64,000 nt of DNA from Paracoccus lutimaris (GCF_003337565.1 NZ_QPJL01000013.1:38662-102661), one strand, 5' to 3'; positions 27,511 to 36,574 are shown, numbered from the stretch's first letter. A program made the numbers and translations. Notes: a model not told the origin generated them from the letters alone.

Positions 27511-28185
27511 GTGATCGAGATGCAGAACCTGTCCTTCGGCTATAGTGGCGGCGACCCGCTGCTGGCCGATATGACGCTTAGCCTGCAGCCGGGGTCCTTT
27601 CACTTTCTGACCGGGCCTTCGGGGGCGGGCAAGACCACCTTTCTGCGCCTGTGCTATGCCGAGCTGCTGCCGACCTCGGGGCGGATGACGGCCTTTGGGC
27701 AGGACGTGACCGGGCTGACGCGCGACGGCATTGCCGGCCTGCGCCGCCGCGTCGGCGTGGTCCATCAGGACACGCAATTCCTGGACCATCTGCCGGTGGC
27801 CGAGAACCTGGCCCTGCCCTTGATGGTCTCGGGCGCGACGATCGACATGGCCGCGCTTGGCGATCTGCTGGCCTGGGTGCAGCTGGGCAACCACGCCCGC
27901 GCCATGCCGCCCGAATTGTCGGGGGGCGAGCGGCAGCGTGCCGCGCTGGCCCGCGCCGTCATCATGTCGCCCGACCTGATTTTGGCCGACGAGCCGACGG
28001 GCAATCTGGACTGGGACATGTCCATGCGCCTGTTGCAATTGCTGATCGAGCTGAACCGCTCGGGCAAGGCGGTGGTCATTGCCACCCATGACCTGAACCT
28101 GATCCGCGCCGCCAAGCAGCAGGTGCAGGCGCGGGTGCTGCGCATCGCCGGCAAGCGGCTGCAACTGGCAGGAGCGGATCTGTGA
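27511..28185 (+). CDS. ftsE: Cell division ATP-binding protein FtsE
   Basis: FtsE is the ATPase of the FtsEX complex, which activates peptidoglycan hydrolases at the division site. The 224-residue ABC domain has Walker [10 protein letters not shown] near residue 35, the signature LSGGERQR and Walker B LILADEPTGNLD. GTG 27511 is preceded by AAGGAG (27498-27503), seven bases away. ftsX starts inside its stop codon (GTGA), so the pair is coupled. Confidence 0.93.
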   Translation: MIEMQNLSFGYSGGDPLLADMTLSLQPGSFHFLTGPSGAGKTTFLRLCYAELLPTSGRMTAFGQDVTGLTRDGIAGLRRRVGVVHQDTQFLDHLPVAENLALPLMVSGATIDMAALGDLLAWVQLGNHARAMPPELSGGERQRAALARAVIMSPDLILADEPTGNLDWDMSMRLLQLLIELNRSGKAVVIATHDLNLIRAAKQQVQARVLRIAGKRLQLAGADL

Positions 28186-29111
28186 AAAAGGCTGGCCTGA
28201 AATCGCTCGACTTCGCGGCGCTGTGGCGCGGACTGACCCGTCCCGATCCGGCGGGGACCGACCGCGTGGTGCCGCCCACCGGCTTTACCGCGCAGTTGAC
28301 GGTGTTTTCCGCCGGGGCCATGGCCTTTCTGGCGGTCTTCGCGCTGGCTTTGGCGCTGGCCACCGGCCGGCTGGCCGAGCGCTGGTCCACCGAACTGGCG
28401 CAGACCGTGACCGTGCGCGTCTCAGCCCCCGCCGATCAGCTGGATGAGCAGACCGCCGCGGTGATGGAGGCGCTCAAGACCACGCCCGGCATCGCCGAGG
28501 CGAAAATCCTGCCCGACGATCAGGTCGAAAAGCTGCTTGAGCCGTGGTTCGGCCCCGATGTCCCGGTCGAGGCGCTGCCCGTCCCGCGCCTGATCGAGGT
28601 GGTCGAGGGCGACGAGGGCTTTGACGCCGAGGCCCTGCGCCTGCGCCTGCAAGGCGAGGCGCCCGGCGCGGTGCTGGACGACCACACCCGCTGGCGCCAG
28701 CCGCTGGTCAGCGCCGCGAACCGGCTGCGGGTGCTGGGGCTGTTCTCGCTTTTGCTGATCGCGGCCACGGCGGGGGCGATGATCACGCTGGCCGCCAAGG
28801 CGGCGCTGGCCGCGAATGGGCAGGTGATCCGGGTCCTGCGCCTGATCGGGGCGCGCGACATCACCATCGCCACCGCCTTCGTGCGCCGCTTTACCCGCCG
28901 CGCCGCGATGGGGGCGGCGGGCGGCACCGTGCTGGGCCTGCTGGCGGTCTGGGCGCTGCCCTCGGTCGATCAGGCGGGGGGATTTCTGACCGGCCTTGGC
29001 TTTCAGGGCTGGGGCTGGCTTTGGCCGCTGCTGATCCCGGTCGCCGCCGCCGCCATCGGCTTTGGCGCGACCCGCTGGGCGGCGCTGCGGATGCTGCGCG
29101 AGGTGCGTTGA
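28182..29111 (+). CDS. ftsX: Cell division permease FtsX
   Basis: FtsX is the membrane partner of FtsE. The 309-residue protein has an N-terminal cytosolic part and a first helix (TVFSAGAMAFLAVFALALALA). A periplasmic loop of about 120 residues and three more helices follow, including LLLIAATAGAMITLAAKAAL. The GTG start overlaps the ftsE TGA. plsC starts in the overlapping TGATG at its end. Confidence 0.9.
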   Translation: MKKAGLKSLDFAALWRGLTRPDPAGTDRVVPPTGFTAQLTVFSAGAMAFLAVFALALALATGRLAERWSTELAQTVTVRVSAPADQLDEQTAAVMEALKTTPGIAEAKILPDDQVEKLLEPWFGPDVPVEALPVPRLIEVVEGDEGFDAEALRLRLQGEAPGAVLDDHTRWRQPLVSAANRLRVLGLFSLLLIAATAGAMITLAAKAALAANGQVIRVLRLIGARDITIATAFVRRFTRRAAMGAAGGTVLGLLAVWALPSVDQAGGFLTGLGFQGWGWLWPLLIPVAAAAIGFGATRWAALRMLREVR

Positions 29112-29905
29112 TGAAGCTGATGAAGGATTATCGCCCGCGTCGGCCCTCGGTCTTGGATTGGGTCCGGACGGTGCTTTATTACCTCTATATCGCCGGGGCG
29201 ACCATCGTTCTGGGGCTTTGGGGCCTGCCGCAGGGGTTGCGCGGTCGCGCCTCGGCCAATCGCGTGGCGACCCTCTGGCTGGGCCAGATGATGGGCGCCG
29301 CGCGGGTCATCCTTGGCCTGCGGGTCGAGGTGCGCGGCACGCCCCCGGCCGGCGATTGCCTGATCGCCGCCAAGCATCAGAGCTTTCTGGACATTCTGGC
29401 GCTGGCGCATGTCTGCCCGCGCCGCGCCTTCGTGATGAAACGCGCGGTCCTGAACGTGCCGATCATGGGCTGGTTCGCGCGCAAGGTCGGCTGCATTCCG
29501 ATCGACCGCGCCAAGGGCAAGGACGCGCTGAAACAGATCATCGCCGAGGTCGAGGGCGCCATGGCCAGCCCCGATGGCCTTGGCCAGCTGGTCTTCTACC
29601 CCGAGGGCACCCGCACCAAGCCCGGCACAAGCCTGCCCTACAAGCACGGGGTCGGCTCGATCCAGCGCGCGACCGGGCTGCCCATCGTGCCGGTGGCGGT
29701 CAATTGCGGCATGTTCTGGCCCAAGCGCGGCTTTCCGATCCGGGGTGGCACGGCGGTGATCGAATTCCTGCCGGTCCTGCCCGCGGGCGAACGCGCCGGT
29801 GCGGTCATGGAGATCCTGTTCCAGCAGATCGAGCCCGCCAGCCTGCGGCTTTACGCCGAGGCCGGCGGCCAGCCCATCGCAGTCCAGCCCGTGGATGGGG
29901 CGTGA
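29111..29905 (+). CDS. plsC: 1-acyl-sn-glycerol-3-phosphate acyltransferase
   Basis: PlsC acylates lysophosphatidic acid to phosphatidic acid. The 264-residue protein has an N-terminal membrane segment (VLYYLYIAGATIVLGLWGLP). The HX4D catalytic motif lies in AAKHQSFLD near residue 95, the substrate motif PEGTRTK near 175, and PIVPVAVN follows. ATG 29111 overlaps the ftsX stop (TGATG), which places a phospholipid gene in the ftsEX operon. Confidence 0.93.
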   Translation: MKLMKDYRPRRPSVLDWVRTVLYYLYIAGATIVLGLWGLPQGLRGRASANRVATLWLGQMMGAARVILGLRVEVRGTPPAGDCLIAAKHQSFLDILALAHVCPRRAFVMKRAVLNVPIMGWFARKVGCIPIDRAKGKDALKQIIAEVEGAMASPDGLGQLVFYPEGTRTKPGTSLPYKHGVGSIQRATGLPIVPVAVNCGMFWPKRGFPIRGGTAVIEFLPVLPAGERAGAVMEILFQQIEPASLRLYAEAGGQPIAVQPVDGA

Positions 29906-30164
29906 TCCTGAAACGTGGCGCCCGGGGCTAGGGCTTGGGTTTCTTCTGGCTGGTCTCTGCGCAGGATTGGCCGTGCTGGCTGCTTATGGCTGGCTGTGTT
30001 CAGTGCCGCGGACCGAATTGTTGGTGTTTCTGGAAAAGCGAGGCTGCGTGATCGGCCCGGCCAAACGGCAGGCGGCGCGCGAAGCCGGTTTTCCCGATGC
30101 AATGATCGAGGCTTTCGCGCAACATGCCAGCCGTGCCGGCAAGGCCGAGATGCAGGGCGAATAG
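29895..30164 (+). CDS. Hypothetical small membrane-anchored protein
   Basis: An 89-residue frame starts 11 bases before the plsC stop. It has one hydrophobic segment (LGLGFLLAGLCAGLAVLAAYGWL) and a helical, charged C-terminus (VFLEKRGCVIGPAKRQAA). The third-position GC bias looks like its neighbours, which supports coding. The ribosome-binding site is weak, so it may depend on coupling to plsC. No family was recognised. Confidence 0.5.
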   Translation: MGRDPETWRPGLGLGFLLAGLCAGLAVLAAYGWLCSVPRTELLVFLEKRGCVIGPAKRQAAREAGFPDAMIEAFAQHASRAGKAEMQGE

Positions 30165-30400
30165 CCGTGCGCCGTCGCTTCTGGACATTCCCTGCGCCGG
30201 CGGGGAAGCTGCCGGCGATAAACGGGGGCGGGGTGCATTGGCTCATGCGGGACGATCTACCCCTGCCAGCCCGGTGCCGTGCCCGGATGGGGCGAAAATC
30301 TTCGGCGGGCGGATTGTGCTTCGCGGACCCGGGGCTTACGTCCAATGCGCCCGGCCCACGACCCCAGGCCCCCGGCCCAAGCCAAAGTCAAGGAGGGCGC

Positions 30401-31330
30401 ATGCGTCCGATCATCGATATCGACCACCTCTCGAAACGCTATGACAGCGGCACGGTGGCGCTGAACGACGTCTCGTTGCAGATCAACGAGGGCGAGATCC
30501 TCGCGCTGCTGGGGCCGAACGGCGCCGGCAAGACCACGATGATCTCGATCATCTGCGGGCTTGTGGTGCCCACGGGCGGCACCGTGCGCGTGGGCGGGCA
30601 TGACATCCGCACCGACTGGCGCGGCGCGCGCAAGCTGATCGGCCTCGTGCCGCAGGAAATCCTGCTGGAGCCGTTCGAGAAGGTCATCGACTGCGTGCGC
30701 TTTACCCGCGGCCTTTACGGCGAGCCCCCGGACGAGGCCTATGTCGAACAATTGCTGCGCAGTCTGGCGCTGTGGGACAAGCGCGATGCCCGCACGCGCG
30801 AGCTGTCTGGCGGCATGAAGCGCCGGGTCTTGATCGCAAAGGCGCTGTCGCACCGGCCCAAGGTGCTGTTTCTGGACGAACCCACGGCGGGCGTCGACGT
30901 GGCGCTGCGGCGCGAGATGTGGGCGGTGGTGCGCGATCTGCGGGCGCAGGGCGTGACCATCATCCTGACCACGCATTACCTGGAAGAGGCCGAGGACATG
31001 GCCGACCGCATCGGCGTCATCAATCGCGGCCAGTTGTTGCTGTGCCAGCCCAAGGCCGAGCTGATGGGCGAATTCGGCAAAAAGCATCTGACCATCCTGC
31101 TGGACCAGCCGCTGATCGCGCTGCCTCCGATACTCAAGGGGCGCGGGCTGACGCTGTCGCCCAGCGGAAACGCGCTGGGTTACGACTATGACACGCGGGC
31201 CGAACGCACCGGCATCGCCCGTCTGCTGGCCGATCTGGCGGAAGCGGGCATCGCCGTGCGCGACGTCTCGACCAAGCAAAGCAGCCTTGAGGAAATCTTC
31301 ATCTCTCTGGTCGAGGAGCCGCAAGCATGA
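30401..31330 (+). CDS. ABC transporter ATP-binding protein, YadG-like
   Basis: The 309-residue ATPase of an ABC-2 type exporter has Walker [10 protein letters not shown] near residue 40, the signature ELSGGMKRR, Walker [13 protein letters not shown] and the family-typical [10 protein letters not shown]. It closely resembles E. coli YadG. ATG 30401 follows AAGGAGG at 30390-30396. The permease gene overlaps its stop (ATGA). The substrate is unknown. This is the only stand-alone ABC-2 type ATPase in the window, so it may also serve the lone permease at 1652. Confidence 0.92.
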   Translation: MRPIIDIDHLSKRYDSGTVALNDVSLQINEGEILALLGPNGAGKTTMISIICGLVVPTGGTVRVGGHDIRTDWRGARKLIGLVPQEILLEPFEKVIDCVRFTRGLYGEPPDEAYVEQLLRSLALWDKRDARTRELSGGMKRRVLIAKALSHRPKVLFLDEPTAGVDVALRREMWAVVRDLRAQGVTIILTTHYLEEAEDMADRIGVINRGQLLLCQPKAELMGEFGKKHLTILLDQPLIALPPILKGRGLTLSPSGNALGYDYDTRAERTGIARLLADLAEAGIAVRDVSTKQSSLEEIFISLVEEPQA

Positions 31331-32088
31331 ACTGGCGTTCCGTCCGCGCGATCTTTGGCCATGAAATGGCGCGGTTCTTCCGCACCGTCTGGCAATCTCT
31401 GGCCTCGCCCGTCCTCAGCACGGTCCTGTATTTCGTGGTCTTCGGCGCGGCCATCGGCGGCCGCATCCAGTCGGTCGAGGGCGTGCCTTACGGCGCTTTC
31501 ATCGTGCCGGGCCTGATGATGCTGACCGTGTTGCAGCAATCGGTCAGCAATGCCAGTTTCGGCATCTATTTCCCGAAATTCTCGGGCACGATCTATGAGT
31601 ATCTGGTCGCGCCCACCGGCTGGATCGAGGTCACGCTGGGCTTTGTCGGCGCAGCGGCGGGCAAGGCGGTGCTGATCGCCATGGTGATCCTGCTGACCAG
31701 CTTCTGGTTCAACGGCGTCCATATCGCGCATCCGTTCTGGATGCTGGCCTTCCTGATCCTGACCGCGACGGCGTTTTCGCTGCTGGGCTTCATCATCGGG
31801 CTATGGGCCAAGAATTTCGAGCAGTTGCAGATTGTGCCGATGATGGTGATCACGCCCTTGGTGTTTCTGGGCGGGGCGTTCTACTCGGCCAACATGCTGC
31901 CCCCCTTCTGGGAGGGCGTGGCCAAGCTGAACCCGGTCCTTTATCTGATTTCCGGCTTTCGCTGGGCATTCTTCGATCTGGCCGACGTGCCGGTGGGGCT
32001 GTCGCTGTTCGCGGTCGGGCTGATGATCGTTGCCTGCATGGTCGCGATCCGCTGGATCTTCCTGACCGGCTGGCGGCTGCGGGAATAA
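31327..32088 (+). CDS. ABC-2 type transport permease, YadH-like
   Basis: The 253-residue protein has six membrane segments and the family text [20 protein letters not shown] and [20 protein letters not shown], as in YadH. It is coupled to the ATPase by an ATGA overlap. Together they should form a dimeric exporter of unknown substrate. An inverted repeat lies between this gene and the convergent secreted-protein gene. Confidence 0.92.
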   Translation: MNWRSVRAIFGHEMARFFRTVWQSLASPVLSTVLYFVVFGAAIGGRIQSVEGVPYGAFIVPGLMMLTVLQQSVSNASFGIYFPKFSGTIYEYLVAPTGWIEVTLGFVGAAAGKAVLIAMVILLTSFWFNGVHIAHPFWMLAFLILTATAFSLLGFIIGLWAKNFEQLQIVPMMVITPLVFLGGAFYSANMLPPFWEGVAKLNPVLYLISGFRWAFFDLADVPVGLSLFAVGLMIVACMVAIRWIFLTGWRLRE

Positions 32089-32102
32089 CTTGCGGGAATG
32101 AT

Positions 32103-32169
32103 GGGACCAGAGGCGGGCGCCCGCATCAGGCAGTCAGCGGCGCCCCCTCCTCGGATGGCCCCTGGTCCC
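32103..32169. repeat. Long interrupted inverted repeat between convergent genes
   Basis: GGGACCAG (32103-32110) is repeated inverted as CTGGTCCC (32162-32169), and the space between holds the palindrome GCGGGCGCCCGC. The region could fold as a branched structure. There is no T-run, so if it ends transcription it is not by the simple intrinsic mechanism. Confidence 0.4.
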
Positions 32170-32177
32170 GGCCGCGC

Positions 32178-32570
32178 TCAGGCCCCTGCGGGGTCCGGCG
32201 TGGCAACGGCTAGGCCGGTCGCCTGGCTGGTGACGGTGACGACATTGCCATTGCGGGCAAAGCGATAAAGCGTTTCGGGATGGCCGGGCAGGCCGAACTG
32301 CACCTTGTCGCCATCGGACAGCGCCATGAACATCTGCAGGGGCTGCGGCGCGCTGTCGCTGACATAGGTCGCGACCACCTCAAGGGTCTTGTCCTTGCCT
32401 TGCGTGTAATAGACCGACATGTCGGCCTGATCGCTATTGAGCGTTGCGCCGGCCAGCGGCGCGGCCAGACGGATCGTTGTTTCGGCGCCCATCCCCGCCG
32501 AGGCAGGCAGGGTGGCGGCGAAAAGCGCGGTGGCAAGGGTGGTGGCGGCAGCGGCGGACAGGGTTTTCAT
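32178..32570 (-). CDS. Secreted protein of unknown function
   Basis: This 130-residue protein has a signal peptide (LSAAAATTLATALFAATLPASA). The mature domain of about 105 residues begins near ETTIRLAAPLAGATL and contains VYYTQGKDKTLEVVATYVSD, consistent with a small beta-sandwich. No family was recognised. ATG 32570 is chosen from the signal peptide and GAGGAG upstream. A perfect inverted repeat and a TTGACA element lie upstream. It is the first of three exported proteins on this strand. Confidence 0.7.
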   Translation of the reverse strand: MKTLSAAAATTLATALFAATLPASAGMGAETTIRLAAPLAGATLNSDQADMSVYYTQGKDKTLEVVATYVSDSAPQPLQMFMALSDGDKVQFGLPGHPETLYRFARNGNVVTVTSQATGLAVATPDPAGA

Positions 32571-32586
32571 CTCGGCTCCTCGGGGG

Positions 32587-32644
32587 AAGTTTACATTGGA
32601 AACTTTGTTGAGTCCGAGATGGGAATGAAAGTGATCGCTGTCAA
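32587..32644 (-). promoter_or_regulatory. Candidate promoter and operator of the secreted-protein gene
   Basis: On the minus strand a perfect TTGACA lies at 32644-32639, but the -10 at 17 bases (CATCTC) is poor. Downstream, AAGTTT (32587-32592) and AAACTT (32600-32605) form a 6-bp inverted repeat with a 7-base spacer, 17 bases before the start codon. This arrangement fits a repressor operator; the regulator is unknown. Confidence 0.35.
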
Positions 32645-32725
32645 CATGTGGCGGGCCGGATCGACCGGCAGGCGGCAATGACGTTGCGTAATGGCTGCGG
32701 CGTCCTGCCAAAGGGCCCGTCATGA

Positions 32726-32762
32726 CCGAAAACGGCCCGCCTCCCTTGCGGGAGCGGGCCGT
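32726..32762 (-). terminator. Terminator downstream of the MliC-like gene
   Basis: On the minus strand ACGGCCCGC-TCCC pairs with GGGAGGCGGGCCGT, a 13-bp stem with one bulge and a 4-base loop, followed by TTTTC. It separates the MliC-like gene from the secreted-protein gene. Confidence 0.75.
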
Positions 32763-32794
32763 CCTGTCGGTTTCTGGCCGTGTTTGCCCCGTGC

Positions 32795-33145
32795 TTATTC
32801 GGCGGGGGCGCAGTCCATAGCGGGGTCTTCGGTCATGGTGTCATCCAGCGTGGCGCTGTCGCCCTTGCTCCACCATTCATGCGCGCCCGAGACATAGCGC
32901 GCCCCCGAGGCCGAGACGGTGGCCACAAAGACCCGCTCGCTGCCATCGACGGGGATCAGCGCCAGGCTGTTCTCGCCCGCGTTGATGTATTGCACCGCAA
33001 AGGGCGCGCCGCCGGCGCAGGAATAGCGCGCGGTGGTGATGTTCGCCTCCGCGCCGGTCTCCAGCGGGATCGTCAGGCTGGCGCCGGCGAAAGCCGGGGT
33101 GCAAAGGGCGATGAACAGGGCAGGGGCCCAGCGGAAAGCGGTCAT
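32795..33145 (-). CDS. MliC-like membrane-bound/periplasmic lysozyme inhibitor
   Basis: The 116-residue exported protein has a signal peptide (WAPALFIALCTPAFAGA) and an MliC/PliC-type domain. The diagnostic text is present: YSCAGGAPFAVQYI, the inhibitor loop SASGARYVSGAHEWWSKGDSA and a C-terminal DCAP. The family inhibits c-type lysozymes of animal hosts or competitors. The signal ends in AFA-G rather than a lipobox, so the protein is probably soluble in the periplasm. ATG 33145 is chosen because GGAG lies seven bases upstream; ATG 33151 is the alternative. Confidence 0.8.
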   Translation of the reverse strand: MTAFRWAPALFIALCTPAFAGASLTIPLETGAEANITTARYSCAGGAPFAVQYINAGENSLALIPVDGSERVFVATVSASGARYVSGAHEWWSKGDSATLDDTMTEDPAMDCAPAE

Positions 33146-33173
33146 TCTCATGCTCCGGTGATAAAATGCGGCC

Positions 33174-33650
33174 TTACTTGCGGCAGAGCCGCGTTTGCGG
33201 ATCCAGCCGGACATATTCCTTGGCCGAGATCTTCTGGATCTTTAACGAATGTTTCCAGGTCGAGTTCCAGCGATCCAGAATGCCGTTGCGATAAAATCTG
33301 GCCATGATCTCATCGACCAGCGGCGGGATGATGGTGGTGTTGGGGATGCGCGGCGCGTGGAAGCCGACCGTTCCGTCAGGGGCAAGGCAGGCATTGGGCA
33401 TGGTGATCAGGATCGTGCAGGCCGAACCGCAATAGCCCCGAATCTCGACCGGGCGGCCGCTGGCGGCCAGTTTGTTGCGATACTGGACCATCTCGATCAC
33501 GTTGCCGCCGCGATTGTTGGCGATCACGATCGGCTTGCCGCGCGGGGCGGCCTCGACCGGCGGGGCGGTGGTGGTCGCGACACAGGCGGCAAGCGTCAGG
33601 GTCAGGCCGATAAGGGCCGGGATTCGGGCGATATGGCGGAGCGTTTTCAT
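33174..33650 (-). CDS. Lipoprotein with a ClpP-like (COG3904-type) domain
   Basis: The 158-residue lipoprotein has a lipobox in LTLTLAACV (Cys about residue 23). The domain has [17 protein letters not shown], then [13 protein letters not shown] and GTVGFHAP. This order, a GG turn, a CxSAC motif and a GFH motif, is that of the ClpP/crotonase-fold periplasmic family COG3904. The serine of CGSAC would be the nucleophile; activity is not shown. ATG 33650 is chosen from the lipoprotein signal. The MliC-like gene lies 28 bases downstream on the same strand. It is divergent from rimO. Confidence 0.65.
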   Translation of the reverse strand: MKTLRHIARIPALIGLTLTLAACVATTTAPPVEAAPRGKPIVIANNRGGNVIEMVQYRNKLAASGRPVEIRGYCGSACTILITMPNACLAPDGTVGFHAPRIPNTTIIPPLVDEIMARFYRNGILDRWNSTWKHSLKIQKISAKEYVRLDPQTRLCRK

Positions 33651-33724
33651 GGCGCGCAGATTGCCATATCGCGGCAAAGCGCGCCAAATGACGTTCCGGT
33701 GTATGCGCCGCCCGCGCTTCGTGC

Positions 33725-33753
33725 TTAACAACGGCCGCGCCGCGCATTATATG
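33725..33753 (+). promoter_or_regulatory. Candidate rimO promoter positioned for a leaderless message
   Basis: TTAACA (33725-33730), a 17-base spacer and TATATG (33748-33753) form a plausible sigma-70 promoter. Transcription would start about 7 bases later, at or next to the rimO ATG at 33760. No ribosome-binding site is visible. Confidence 0.45.
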
Positions 33754-33759
33754 CCGGCC

Positions 33760-35127
33760 ATGAGCCAGAACCCGCCCCAGCTACGCCCCGACCTTGCCCC
33801 CGCGCCGATCTTTGACAGCGCGCGCCGCGAAGGCCAGCCGACCATCGGCATGGTCAGCCTTGGCTGCCCCAAGGCGCTGGTGGACAGCGAACGCATCCTG
33901 ACCCGCCTGCGGGCCGAGGGCTATGCGATCAGCCCCGATTACAAGGGCGCGGGCGCGGTGATCGTGAACACCTGCGGCTTTCTGGACAGCGCCAAGGCCG
34001 AAAGCCTGCAGGCCATCGGCGAGGCTCTGGCCGAAAACGGCAAGGTGATCGTCACCGGCTGCCTTGGGGCGGAACCCGAATACATCACCGGCGCGCATCC
34101 GTCAGTTCTGGCCGTGACCGGCCCGCAGCAATATGAACAGGTGCTGGACGCGGTGCATGGCGCCGTGCCACCCAGCCCGGACCCGTTCATCGACCTGCTG
34201 CCCGCCTCGGGCGTCAGCCTGACGCCGCGCCATTACAGCTATCTCAAGATTTCCGAGGGCTGCAATCACGCCTGCAAGTTCTGCATCATCCCCGACATGC
34301 GCGGGCGTCTGGTCAGCCGTCCCGCCCATGCGGTGATGCGCGAGGCCGAAAAGCTGGTCGAGGCAGGGGTGCGCGAATTGCTGGTGATTTCGCAAGATAC
34401 CAGCGCTTACGGGCTGGACCGCAAATACGCCACCGAACGCGGCCACCGCGCCCATATCACTGACCTTGCGCGCGATCTTGGTTCGTTGGGGGCATGGGTG
34501 CGGCTGCATTACGTCTATCCCTATCCGCATGTGCGCGACCTGATCCCGCTGATGGCTGACGGGCTGGTGCTGCCCTATCTGGACATCCCCTTCCAGCACG
34601 CCCATCCCGACACGCTCAAGCGCATGGCGCGGCCGGCGGCTGCGGCAAAGACGCTGGACGAGATCGCCGCATGGCGCGCGGCCTGCCCCGACATCACCCT
34701 GCGCTCGACCTTCATCGTCGGCTATCCCGGCGAGACCGAAGCCGAGTTCCAGACCTTGCTGGACTGGCTGGACGAGGCGCAACTGGATCGCGTCGGCTGT
34801 TTCCAATACGAAAACGTCAAGGGCGCGCGGGCCAACGACCTGCCCGATCACGTCCCCGACGAGGTCAAGCAGGACCGCTGGGACCGCTTCATGGAAAAGG
34901 CGCAGGCGATTTCCGAGGCCAAGCTGGCCGCCAAGGTCGGAAGCCGGATCGAGGTGATCGTGGATGCCGTGGATCAGGACGGCGCCACCTGCCGCACCAA
35001 GGCCGACGCCCCCGAGATTGACGGCAACCTGTTCATCGACGAAGGTTTCGAGGCGCTGAGCCCCGGCGATATCGTCCCGGTGACCGTGGACGAGGCCGGC
35101 GAATACGACCTTTGGGGACGGCTCTGA
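33760..35127 (+). CDS. rimO: Ribosomal protein S12 methylthiotransferase
   Basis: RimO is a radical-SAM enzyme that adds a methylthio group to Asp88 of ribosomal protein S12. The 455-residue protein has the N-terminal cluster cysteines in [22 protein letters not shown] and TGCLGAEP. The radical-SAM triad lies in [10 protein letters not shown] and a TRAM domain at the C-terminus. ATG 33760 (MSQNPP) agrees with the family and with the promoter just upstream; ATG 33751 is the alternative. It is divergent from the ClpP-like lipoprotein gene. Confidence 0.95.
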   Translation: MSQNPPQLRPDLAPAPIFDSARREGQPTIGMVSLGCPKALVDSERILTRLRAEGYAISPDYKGAGAVIVNTCGFLDSAKAESLQAIGEALAENGKVIVTGCLGAEPEYITGAHPSVLAVTGPQQYEQVLDAVHGAVPPSPDPFIDLLPASGVSLTPRHYSYLKISEGCNHACKFCIIPDMRGRLVSRPAHAVMREAEKLVEAGVRELLVISQDTSAYGLDRKYATERGHRAHITDLARDLGSLGAWVRLHYVYPYPHVRDLIPLMADGLVLPYLDIPFQHAHPDTLKRMARPAAAAKTLDEIAAWRAACPDITLRSTFIVGYPGETEAEFQTLLDWLDEAQLDRVGCFQYENVKGARANDLPDHVPDEVKQDRWDRFMEKAQAISEAKLAAKVGSRIEVIVDAVDQDGATCRTKADAPEIDGNLFIDEGFEALSPGDIVPVTVDEAGEYDLWGRL

Positions 35128-35155
35128 TCCCCGGCAAGCAACGGAAGGGATGGGC

Positions 35156-35659
35156 ATGACCCGTGCGCTGATCGTCATTGACGTGCAGAAGGAATATTTT
35201 CCCGGCGGCAAGGCGCCGCTGTTTCAGGCCGAGGAAACCGAGGCCCGGATTCTGGACGCCATGGCGCGGGCGCGGGCGGCGGGCGACCGGATCATCCTGA
35301 TCCGCCACGAGTTTCCCGCCGATCAGCCGATCTTTGCCGCCGGAACCCCCGGCACCGAGATCCGCGACGGCATTCTGGCGGCGGCGGGCGATGCGCCGGT
35401 GGTGACCAAGAACTATGCCGATTCCTTTCAGGGCACTGACCTGATGACGCATCTTGAGGGCGTCGACAGCCTGCTGATCTGCGGGATGATGACCCAGAAC
35501 TGCGTCGTCTTCACCGCCATGTCGGAACATGCCGCGCCGTTTCAGGTGACGGTGCTGGGCGATCTCTGCGCCGCGCCCTCGCAACTGGTGCATGGCGTGG
35601 CGCTGAATGCGCTGCGGTCCAAGCGGGCCATGGCCGAAACCGCAACTGTCTGGCCCTGA
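35156..35659 (+). CDS. Isochorismatase-like cysteine hydrolase
   Basis: The 167-residue protein is a single cysteine hydrolase domain (isochorismatase, nicotinamidase and related enzymes). The catalytic triad is Asp9 in VIDVQKEYF, the Lys in VVTKNYADSF and the Cys in MMTQNCVVF. The substrate is not evident. GGAAGG lies seven bases before ATG 35156, which is preferred to ATG 35150. It follows rimO by 28 bases. Confidence 0.88.
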   Translation: MTRALIVIDVQKEYFPGGKAPLFQAEETEARILDAMARARAAGDRIILIRHEFPADQPIFAAGTPGTEIRDGILAAAGDAPVVTKNYADSFQGTDLMTHLEGVDSLLICGMMTQNCVVFTAMSEHAAPFQVTVLGDLCAAPSQLVHGVALNALRSKRAMAETATVWP

Positions 35660-35698
35660 GACCGGCCCTGAGACCGGTCCCGCGGCGCAGGACCGCGC

Positions 35699-36574
35699 CT
35701 AAAGGCAACCCTCCAGCAGCTTTTCCAGTTCGGCCGCATCGCGGCGATAGCGCGCCATGGCGCGTTGCAAGGTCGCCTGCATGGTGGCCTTGGTCGCCAT
35801 CAGGTTTCCCGAGGTCTCAAGTCGCCGGTTGAAGGCGCCCTCAAGCTCGCGGTTATAGCTGGCCATGGCCTTGGCGATCTGGGCGACGGCGCTGATATGC
35901 TTGGCATCGAGGCTGCCACCGGGCGTTCCGGCATCCAGCGTGTCGGCGCTGCGCTGGATCAGGCCGGCGGCCAGCTCGATCCCGGCCTCGCCGGTACGGG
36001 CCCCCGATGAGGGGCCGCCCTGCGCATTCACGATATTGTCGAGGCTGGACCAGCCCCCCAGCGCGATATCAGCGCTGCCCTTGGCCATCGCCCCGCCCGC
36101 GCCCTTGGGCTGGGTATGGGTCAGCAACCGCTGGCCGGCGGTGCGGAAGAATTCGGTCTTGGAGACGCTGCCATTGGCCAGCCCCACCGCCGCGCCGCCA
36201 ATATCGCTGGTCGTCTGCACGCCATCGGCGATCTTGCGCGCCAGATCGCCCTGCTTCATCCCCATGGACTGCATCAGCGCTGCCGCCAGATCCAGCGATG
36301 CCAGCGAAGTCTTGTGGATGATGTCGACCACCAGCCACAAGCGGCCGTCGTCGTTCAGCCGGTCCAGTTCGGCCGACATGACGCGGTATTCGCGCTCGGC
36401 GCCGGCGATCAGGTGGCGCAGATTGGTCAGCTTGGCGCGGTTGTCGCGGCATTGCGCGGGCGGCACCACCCGGTTGCGGCGCATGGCGTCGTCGATGGAA
36501 TGCGTGGACTTGCGCTGGCGCGGCAGGGCATAGGGCACGCCCTTCCAGCCGTTGTTTTGCAGGAAACTCGTCAT
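35699..36574 (-). CDS. Hypothetical protein, 291 residues, no recognised family
   Basis: The frame has a good ribosome-binding site (AGAGG, seven bases before ATG 36574) and coding-type codon use. The product is mostly predicted alpha-helical, with no signal peptide or clear membrane helix. The N-terminus is basic, residues about 45-110 are helical (LRHLIAGAEREYRVMSAELDRL), the middle (about 105-200) is Gly/Ala/Ser-rich, and the C-terminal 70 residues look like a coiled coil ending in EKLLEGCL. It converges on the isochorismatase-like gene and is divergent from the sulfotransferase gene. I do not assign a function. Confidence 0.7.
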   Translation of the reverse strand: MTSFLQNNGWKGVPYALPRQRKSTHSIDDAMRRNRVVPPAQCRDNRAKLTNLRHLIAGAEREYRVMSAELDRLNDDGRLWLVVDIIHKTSLASLDLAAALMQSMGMKQGDLARKIADGVQTTSDIGGAAVGLANGSVSKTEFFRTAGQRLLTHTQPKGAGGAMAKGSADIALGGWSSLDNIVNAQGGPSSGARTGEAGIELAAGLIQRSADTLDAGTPGGSLDAKHISAVAQIAKAMASYNRELEGAFNRRLETSGNLMATKATMQATLQRAMARYRRDAAELEKLLEGCL

